Below are positions 58,622 to 64,000 of a stretch of DNA of 64,000 nucleotides, piece by piece. The notes beneath the pieces were generated by a model that saw nothing but the letters and a program-made list of their open reading frames with translations, was not told the DNA's origin and did no database searches. Source of the stretch: Rhodocaloribacter litoris (lineage in GTDB: Bacteria; Bacteroidota; Rhodothermia; Rhodothermales; ISCAR-4553); contig NZ_CP076718.1 in the NCBI RefSeq assembly GCF_011682235.2, positions 3,706,400 through 3,770,399 of the forward strand, given 5' to 3'. The number at the start of each line of letters is the position of its first letter. Within the stretch, counting starts at the first letter, position 1. The position numbers and the translations under genes are program-made.

Positions 58622-59839
58622 ATGGCCATCCTACATCCCTTCCGGGCGCTTCGCCCCGTGCCGGAAAAAGCGGCCGAGGTCGCCTGCGTGCCGTACGACG
58701 TCGTCAGCACCGAGGAGGCCCGTGCCCTGGCCGAAGGCAAGCCGCTGAGTTTCCTGCACGTCATCCGTCCCGAGATCGACCTGCCCCGGGGCACCGACGA
58801 GCACGACGACGCCGTCTACGCGAAGGGCGCTGAAAACCTGCGGGCCTATGCCCGGAGCCCCTATGCGGTGCAGGAGGACACGCCCGCTCTCTACGTCTAT
58901 CGCCTCATCATGGACGGGCAGGCCCAGACGGGGCTCTTCGGCTGCGTGGCCGTGGCCGACTACGACGACGACACCATCCTCAAACACGAGAAGACCCGGC
59001 CGGACAAGGAGGACGACCGCACCCGTCACATCCTCACGCAGCGGGCCCACGCCGAGCCGGTGATGCTCACCTTCCGCGACGACGCGGCCGTCGGCCGCCT
59101 CCTCGACGCCGCGCAGGACCGCACCCCCCTCTATGACCTGACGGCCGACGACGGCGTGCGCCATACCCTCTGGAAAGTGGAGGACCCCGCCCCGTTCGTC
59201 GAGGCGTTCCGGCAGGTCGACCGGCTCTACGTCGCCGACGGGCATCACCGGTGCAAGGCCGCCAGCCGCGCCGCCGAGACGTTCCGCCGGGAAGGAACGC
59301 ACCTGCCGGAAGCCGAATTCTTCCCGGCCGTGCTGTTTCCGATGGGGCAGATGCGCATCCTGCCCTACAACCGGATCATCCGCCGGCTCCCCGGCTCCCC
59401 GGCCGCCTTCTTGCGGCAACTCGGGGAGCGTTTCGAGGTCGAACCCACCACGGACCCGGTGCCGGACCGGAAGGGAGTCGTCTGCCTCTACCTGGACGGG
59501 CGGTGGCATCGCCTCGTGCTGCCGCCCACCCGGCGCGCCACCGTCGCCGACCGGCTGGACGTCGGCCGCCTGTCGGAGTTCATCCTCGAACCGATGCTGG
59601 GCATCACCAACCCGCGCACCGACCCGAACATCGACTTCGTCGGCGGGATCCGGGGGACGGCCGAGCTCGAACGCCTCGTCGACAGCGGTAAGGCGCAGAT
59701 GGCCGTCTCGATGTATCCCACCGCGATCGAGGAACTCGTCGCCGTCTCGGACGCCGGGTTGCTGATGCCGCCGAAGTCGACCTGGTTCGAGCCGAAGCTC
59801 CGCAGCGGCCTGCTCGTGCATCTTTTCGACGACCTCTGA
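58622..59839 (+). CDS. DUF1015 family protein, possibly linked to serine metabolism
   Basis: A 405-residue soluble protein of the DUF1015 family. Conserved blocks are FRALRPVPEKAAEVACVPYD at the N terminus, KHEKTRPDKEDDRTRH (121-136) and VADGHHRCKAA (204-214). The DGHHR motif resembles the catalytic/nucleotide-binding motif of ParB-like serine kinases (SerK/SbnI), although homology is not shown here. It lies directly upstream of serA-like and serC genes on the same strand with 79 bases between. A role in serine or phosphoserine conversion is inference. Confidence 0.85.
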   Translation: MAILHPFRALRPVPEKAAEVACVPYDVVSTEEARALAEGKPLSFLHVIRPEIDLPRGTDEHDDAVYAKGAENLRAYARSPYAVQEDTPALYVYRLIMDGQAQTGLFGCVAVADYDDDTILKHEKTRPDKEDDRTRHILTQRAHAEPVMLTFRDDAAVGRLLDAAQDRTPLYDLTADDGVRHTLWKVEDPAPFVEAFRQVDRLYVADGHHRCKAASRAAETFRREGTHLPEAEFFPAVLFPMGQMRILPYNRIIRRLPGSPAAFLRQLGERFEVEPTTDPVPDRKGVVCLYLDGRWHRLVLPPTRRATVADRLDVGRLSEFILEPMLGITNPRTDPNIDFVGGIRGTAELERLVDSGKAQMAVSMYPTAIEELVAVSDAGLLMPPKSTWFEPKLRSGLLVHLFDDL

Positions 59840-59918
59840 GCGAAGCGGTGGTCCGCGCCACCGCATACACGCGGAATACGCGAAGCGGCAAAGCACACCG
59901 GCAAACGCACGTGATACG

Positions 59919-61121
59919 ATGAAAGTCCTGATTGCCGACAAACTCTCGCCGGCCTGCCTGGAAGCCCTGGAGCGAGCCGGGCACGAGGTGGTCGATGCGC
60001 CCGGTCTGGTGGGGGAGGCGCTGGTCGAGGCACTCCGCAGCGAGCGGCCCGAGGTGCTCGTGGTGCGCTCGACGAAGGTGACCGCCGAAGCCATGGAGGC
60101 CAGTGCGCGTCTCGAGCTGATCGTCCGGGCCGGCGCCGGCTACGACACGATCGACGTCGAGGCGGCCTCCTCGCGCGGCATCTTCGTGGCGAACTGCCCG
60201 GGCAAGAATGCCGCCGCCGTCGCCGAGCTGACGATGGGGCTGATCCTCGCCCTCGACCGCTCTATCCCGGACAACGTCCTCGATGCCCGGCGTGGGGTGT
60301 GGAACAAGGCGAAGTATGCGAAAGCGGCCGGGCTGAAGGGGCGGACGCTGGGGGTCGTCGGCGTGGGCAACATCGGCCGCGAGGTGATCCACCGGGCGAA
60401 GGCCTTCGGCATGCCGGTCGTCGCCTGGAGCCGCTCGCTCACCGACGAGGTCGCCGCCGCGCTGGGGGTGACCCGCGCGGAAAGCCCGGTCGAGGTGGCC
60501 CGCCGGGCGGATATCGTCACGCTGCACGTGGCCGCCACCCCCGAGACGGAACGCCTCGCCGATGACGCCTTCTTTGCGGCCATGCGACCGGGGGCGTTTT
60601 TCATCAACACCACCCGGAGTTCGGTCGTGGACGAAGTGGCGCTGCGCCGGGCGCTCGACGAGAAGGGCCTCCGCGCCGCCCTCGACGTGATGTCCGGCGA
60701 GCCGGCGGCCAAAGAGGGCCCCTTTTCCCATCCGCTGGCGAACCACCCGAACGTCTACATGACCCACCACATCGGCGCCTCCACGGAGCAGGCCCAGGAG
60801 GCCATCGCCCGTGAGGCCGTCCGTGTGGTCAACACCTATGCCGAGACGGGCGAGGTGCCCAACTGCGTCAACATTGCCGACCACTCGCCGGCCACGCACC
60901 AGCTCACGGTGCGCCACCTCGACAAGGTGGGGGTGCTGGCCGCCGTGCTCGACGAGGTGCGCAAGGCCGGCTGGAACGTGCAGGAAATGCAGAACCTGGT
61001 CTTCGCCGGCGCCCGCGCCGCCTGTGCCTATATTACCTTCGATGGCGAGCCGGACGAGGCGACCGTCGAGCGCATCGCCGCCCACCCGGACGTGCTGGCC
61101 GTCACCATGATCGACCTTTGA
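59919..61121 (+). CDS. serA: D-3-phosphoglycerate dehydrogenase
   Basis: First enzyme of serine synthesis, oxidising 3-phosphoglycerate with NAD. It has 400 residues: substrate domain (LIVRAGAGYDTIDVEAASSR), Rossmann domain with GVVGVGNIGREVIHRAK, catalytic Arg region INTTRSSVVDE and His in MTHHIGASTEQAQ, then a C-terminal ACT-type regulatory domain (HLDKVGVLAAVLDEVRKAGW). serC begins 26 bases after its stop, so the two form a unit. Related 2-hydroxyacid dehydrogenases share the fold, but the ACT domain and serC pairing support SerA. Confidence 0.9.
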   Translation: MKVLIADKLSPACLEALERAGHEVVDAPGLVGEALVEALRSERPEVLVVRSTKVTAEAMEASARLELIVRAGAGYDTIDVEAASSRGIFVANCPGKNAAAVAELTMGLILALDRSIPDNVLDARRGVWNKAKYAKAAGLKGRTLGVVGVGNIGREVIHRAKAFGMPVVAWSRSLTDEVAAALGVTRAESPVEVARRADIVTLHVAATPETERLADDAFFAAMRPGAFFINTTRSSVVDEVALRRALDEKGLRAALDVMSGEPAAKEGPFSHPLANHPNVYMTHHIGASTEQAQEAIAREAVRVVNTYAETGEVPNCVNIADHSPATHQLTVRHLDKVGVLAAVLDEVRKAGWNVQEMQNLVFAGARAACAYITFDGEPDEATVERIAAHPDVLAVTMIDL

Positions 61122-61147
61122 CGAAGAAAGCGCAAACGGAGAAAACA

Positions 61148-62263
61148 ATGCAAACGCTCGAAGCCCGGATTTTGCCGGGAATGCAGACGCCCGGACGGCT
61201 GTACAACTTTGCCGCGGGACCGGCCGTCCTGCCCGAACCGGTGTTGCTGGAGATGAAAGCGGAACTGCCGCTCTACAAAAACGTGGGGGCCTCGATTCTG
61301 GAAATCAGCCATCGCTCGCCGGAATACACCGACGTCGCCGAGCGGGCGCGTGCCCACCTGCGCCGGCTCCTCGGTCTTTCCGACGACTGGCACATCCTCT
61401 TTCTCCAGGGAGGCGCCTCGCTGCAGTTCCACCAGGTGCCGCTCAACTTCCTCCCGAAAGACGGGACGGCCGACTACCTGGTGACCGGCTCGTGGGCAAA
61501 AAAGGCGCTGAAGGAGGCCCAGTTTCTCGGAAACGCCCGGGTGGCGGCCTCCAGCGAGGACCGCAACTTCTCCTACCTTCCCGACCCGGCTGTCTGGGAC
61601 CTCGATCCGGCGGCGGCCTACCTGCATTTCACCTCGAACAACACCATCTTCGGCACCCAGTTCGCCACCGAGCCGCAGGTGGAGGTGCCGCTGGTCTGCG
61701 ATGCATCGAGCGACTTTCTGAGCCGTCCGATCGACATCGACCGCTACGGGCTCATCTATGCCGGTGCCCAGAAGAACGTCGGACCGGCCGGGGTGACGCT
61801 TGTGCTCGTCCGGGACGATTTCCTCCAGCGGCGCAACCGGCCGCTGCCGACCCTGCTCGACTACGGCACCCATACGGCCAAGCTGTTCCACACGCCCCCC
61901 GTCTACGCCGTGTACGTCGTGGAGAAGGTGCTGCGGTGGTTGCTGGACCTGGGGGGGCTTGCGGCCATCGCAAAAATCAATGAGGCCAAGGCGCAGCAAC
62001 TCTACACCCGGATCGACGCGAGCGACTTCTACCGGGGGACGGCCGCGCCGGAAGCGCGCTCGAAGATGAACGTGACGTTCCGGCTGCCCTCGGAGGAGCT
62101 GGAGAAACGGTTCGTGGAAGAGGCGAAGGAAGCCGGGCTGCTGGCGCTCAAGGGGCACCGTTCCGTCGGCGGGATCCGGGCCTCGATCTACAATGCCTGC
62201 CCGCCCGAAGCCGTCGAGGCCCTGGTCGATTTCATGGACCACTTCGAGCGCAGGCATGGTTGA
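61148..62263 (+). CDS. serC: Phosphoserine aminotransferase
   Basis: PLP enzyme (class V fold) that converts 3-phosphohydroxypyruvate to phosphoserine. It has 371 residues: LYNFAAGPAVLPEPVLLEMK, SILEISHRSPEY, and the PLP lysine in YAGAQKNVGPAGVTLV, then the C-terminal GHRSVGGIRASIYNACPPEA. The ATG at 61148 follows GGAGA; a TTG at 61118 overlapping the serA stop is less likely. No serB is visible; DUF1015 upstream may be relevant. Confidence 0.95.
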   Translation: MQTLEARILPGMQTPGRLYNFAAGPAVLPEPVLLEMKAELPLYKNVGASILEISHRSPEYTDVAERARAHLRRLLGLSDDWHILFLQGGASLQFHQVPLNFLPKDGTADYLVTGSWAKKALKEAQFLGNARVAASSEDRNFSYLPDPAVWDLDPAAAYLHFTSNNTIFGTQFATEPQVEVPLVCDASSDFLSRPIDIDRYGLIYAGAQKNVGPAGVTLVLVRDDFLQRRNRPLPTLLDYGTHTAKLFHTPPVYAVYVVEKVLRWLLDLGGLAAIAKINEAKAQQLYTRIDASDFYRGTAAPEARSKMNVTFRLPSEELEKRFVEEAKEAGLLALKGHRSVGGIRASIYNACPPEAVEALVDFMDHFERRHG

Positions 62264-62265
62264 GG

Positions 62266-62291
62266 CGATGCGACCCGGCCGGGTCGCATCG
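62266..62291. repeat. Perfect 26-bp palindrome after serC
   Basis: Thirteen-base arms (CGATGCGACCCGG and its exact complement) meet without a spacer three bases after the serC stop. There is no T run. It could act as a transcript end, a protein-binding site or a message-stabilising hairpin. Confidence 0.6.
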
Positions 62292-62488
62292 AAGCAAATT
62301 TGAGTCGCGCCACGCTTTGATTGCCTTTTGCAGGCGGCAGAGGAATGTGGCTTGCGTTTTTTATGCAAAAGGTGATCTTCAACATTTTTTGTTATGCAAT
62401 GATTCCGGGCGGGTACCGGCCGGCGTTGCATCCGAGGCGCGTCTGCCGTATATAAGGGCCGTTCGTTTGTTCATCAGAACAGGGGACT

Positions 62489-63625
62489 ATGGCCTTGACA
62501 GTAGGAGTGCCGGGCGAGTCGGCACCGGAGGAGCGGCTGGTGGCGCTGGTGCCGGAGGTCGCTGGCCGGCTGGTCAAGAAGGGGATGACGGTGCGGGTAG
62601 AGGCCGGGGCCGGGGCCGGGGCCTACTACCCGGACGCCGCGTACGAGGCCCAGGGCGCGCAGATCGTCGACCGGGAGGCCGCCTTTGCGGCCGACGTCGT
62701 GCTCAAGGTGAACCCACCGGACGACGCGGAGATCGGGTTGCTGCGGAAGGGCAGTGTGCTGATCGGTTTTCTCCGCCCGCTGGACCGGCCCGAGGTGGCC
62801 GAGCGGCTGGCCCGCCAGGGGGTGACGGCGCTGAGCATGGAGCTGGTGCCGCGCATCTCCCGGGCGCAGAAGATGGACGCCCTTTCGGCGCTCAGTTCCG
62901 TCGGCGGCTACCGGGCCGCCCTGATCGCGGCGACGGCCCTGCCCAAGTTTTTCCCCCTGCTGACCACGGCGGCCGGGACGGTTCGGCCGGCCAACGTGCT
63001 CGTGCTCGGGGCCGGGGTGGCGGGCCTGCAGGCCATCGCCACCGCCCGGCGGCTGGGGGCGCGGGTCTCGGCCTACGACATCCGCGAGGCCGTCCGCGAG
63101 GAGGTGCAGAGCCTCGGCGCCACGTTCGTCGACCTGCCCTTCGAGACGCAGGAGGACAAGGAGACGGGCGGCTATGCCCGGGCCCTGCCCGAAGAGAAGG
63201 CCCGCCAGCAGACGAAGTTGCTCGTGCCGCACATCGCCGCCGCGGATGTGGTCATCACCACGGCCCTCATCCCCGGCCGGCCCGCCCCGCTGCTCGTCAC
63301 CGAAGAGGCCGTGGCGGCCATGCAGCCGGGCTCCGTCATCGTGGATATGGCGGCCCCCAGCGGCGGCAACTGTGCCCTGACCCGTCCCGGAGACACCGTC
63401 GTGGAGCACGGCGTGCAGATCTTCGGCCCGCTCAACCTGCCGGCCACGATGCCCGTGCATGCCAGCCAGCTCTACGCCCGCACCCTCATGGCGATGCTCT
63501 TCGAGTTCGCCGACGGCGAGGCGTTTCGTCCGGACTTCGAGGACGAGATCTTCAAGGGCGCCTGCGTCACCTACGACGGCGAGGTAGTGCACGAGCGGGT
63601 CAGGGGGCTGCTGACGCCCGGCTGA
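62489..63625 (+). CDS. pntAA: NAD(P) transhydrogenase subunit alpha part 1
   Basis: Soluble NAD(H)-binding subunit of the proton-translocating transhydrogenase that makes NADPH. It has 378 residues: VGVPGESAPEERLVALVPEV at the start, then the Rossmann motif VLVLGAGVAGLQAIATARRL and AYDIREAVREEVQSLGA, and VITTALIPGRPAPLLVTEEA. It is the split form (PntAA/PntAB), common in Bacteroidota and alpha-proteobacteria. A 225-base upstream gap after serC holds the likely promoter. Confidence 0.95.
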   Translation: MALTVGVPGESAPEERLVALVPEVAGRLVKKGMTVRVEAGAGAGAYYPDAAYEAQGAQIVDREAAFAADVVLKVNPPDDAEIGLLRKGSVLIGFLRPLDRPEVAERLARQGVTALSMELVPRISRAQKMDALSALSSVGGYRAALIAATALPKFFPLLTTAAGTVRPANVLVLGAGVAGLQAIATARRLGARVSAYDIREAVREEVQSLGATFVDLPFETQEDKETGGYARALPEEKARQQTKLLVPHIAAADVVITTALIPGRPAPLLVTEEAVAAMQPGSVIVDMAAPSGGNCALTRPGDTVVEHGVQIFGPLNLPATMPVHASQLYARTLMAMLFEFADGEAFRPDFEDEIFKGACVTYDGEVVHERVRGLLTPG

Positions 63626-63674
63626 TCCGCGCACCCGCGCTTGCCTTCCGGCCTCTCCACCAACCCGGATCGTC

Positions 63675-63947
63675 ATGCTCGACAACCTCATCATCTTCGT
63701 GCTGGCCACGTTCATCGGTCGCGAAGTGATCAGCAAAGTGCCGCAGACGCTGCACACGCCCCTCATGTCCGGCTCGAACGCCATCAGCGGCATCACCATC
63801 GTCGGGGCGCTGGTGGTGGCCGGGATGGTCGGCGGCGTCTGGGCGAAATGGCTCGGCTTCGTGGCGCTGGTGGCCGCCACCATCAACGTCGTCGGCGGCT
63901 TTCTGGTCACCGACCGGATGTTGCAGATGTTCAAGCGGAAGGAGTAG
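63675..63947 (+). CDS. pntAB: NAD(P) transhydrogenase subunit alpha part 2
   Basis: Small membrane subunit (90 residues) with three helices (LIIFVLATFIGREVISKVPQ, SGITIVGALVVAGMVGGVWA and LGFVALVAATINVVGGFLVT). TLHTPLMSGSNAISGI is diagnostic for the family. It lies 49 bases after pntAA. The NADP-binding subunit gene pntB should begin just past the window end, where only ~50 bases remain. Confidence 0.95.
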   Translation: MLDNLIIFVLATFIGREVISKVPQTLHTPLMSGSNAISGITIVGALVVAGMVGGVWAKWLGFVALVAATINVVGGFLVTDRMLQMFKRKE

Positions 63948-64000
63948 GTCGTATTCCGTAGTACGTACTTCGTGGGGTCGCTTCAACCCTTTACGCACCA
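63948..64000. other. Intergenic end of window
   Basis: The last 53 bases contain the palindrome AGTACGTACT (63960-63969) within CGTAGT-type repeat text. No start codon of the expected pntB is visible. Confidence 0.4.

Noticed and set aside
58366-58794. A 142-codon minus-strand frame between the tRNA and DUF1015 genes
   Set aside because: It overlaps the DUF1015 start, has no family resemblance and is Ser/Arg-rich like other shadow frames. The 261-base gap shows no supported gene.

Overview
The window comes from a high-G+C member of the Bacteroidota/Rhodothermota group, most likely a Rhodothermales (Rhodothermus-like) bacterium. The main clues are a SusC/SusD outer-membrane pair in G+C-rich DNA, a GldA/GldF/GldG-type ABC exporter, many starts without a clear Shine-Dalgarno, and a thermophile-style glucuronoxylan locus. 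Species-level assignment is inference; no rRNA gene is present.

Layout. 1-2.1 kb: end of a phosphate uptake operon (pstA fragment, pstB, phoU). 2.1-5 kb: CYTH triphosphatase, an outer-membrane porin-like protein, a SemiSWEET sugar transporter and an HTH/coiled-coil protein of unknown role. 5.1-9.4 kb (minus strand): an ABC export module in the order ATPase, permease, GldG-like auxiliary protein, DUF4340 protein. 9.7-15.8 kb: ALDH7-type aldehyde dehydrogenase, aminotransferase, small membrane protein, prfB with its programmed +1 frameshift, and nadB. 15.8-25.8 kb: translation/RNA cluster rimP-nusA-infB-rbfA-truB-ribF-rpsO-pnp, preceded by a promoter and two tandem terminator-like hairpins. 25.8-33.3 kb: M16 protease, sugar-nucleotide epimerase, scpA-scpB-rluB, and guaB (IMP dehydrogenase) interrupted in its catalytic loop by a 378-residue intein. 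33.3-37.2 kb (minus strand): glycosyltransferase, two MscS channels, CorA.

37.4-58.2 kb is a coherent glucuronoxylan utilisation locus. The plus-strand arm is susC-susD-glucarate dehydratase-like-GH67 alpha-glucuronidase-SDR. The minus-strand arm runs GH3-GPH transporter-GH10 xylanase-GH3-xylose isomerase-like-xylulokinase. A FadR/FCD-type GntR regulator is divergent from the minus arm. A 15-bp motif (SATAAWATSACTTTA) occurs just downstream of the inferred promoters of susC, of the dehydratase gene and of gntR, and lies across the promoter of the divergent GH3 operon. It is a strong candidate operator that would place both arms under one regulator.

58.2-64 kb: initiator tRNA with its terminator, DUF1015 protein, serA-like and serC genes (serine synthesis), then pntAA-pntAB of a proton-translocating transhydrogenase, whose pntB must lie beyond the window.

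Most notable: the guaB intein, whose second LAGLIDADG motif appears to have lost its catalytic Asp; the shared operator motif of the xylan locus; the tandem terminators in the nusA-operon leader; and the DUF1015-serA-serC association.
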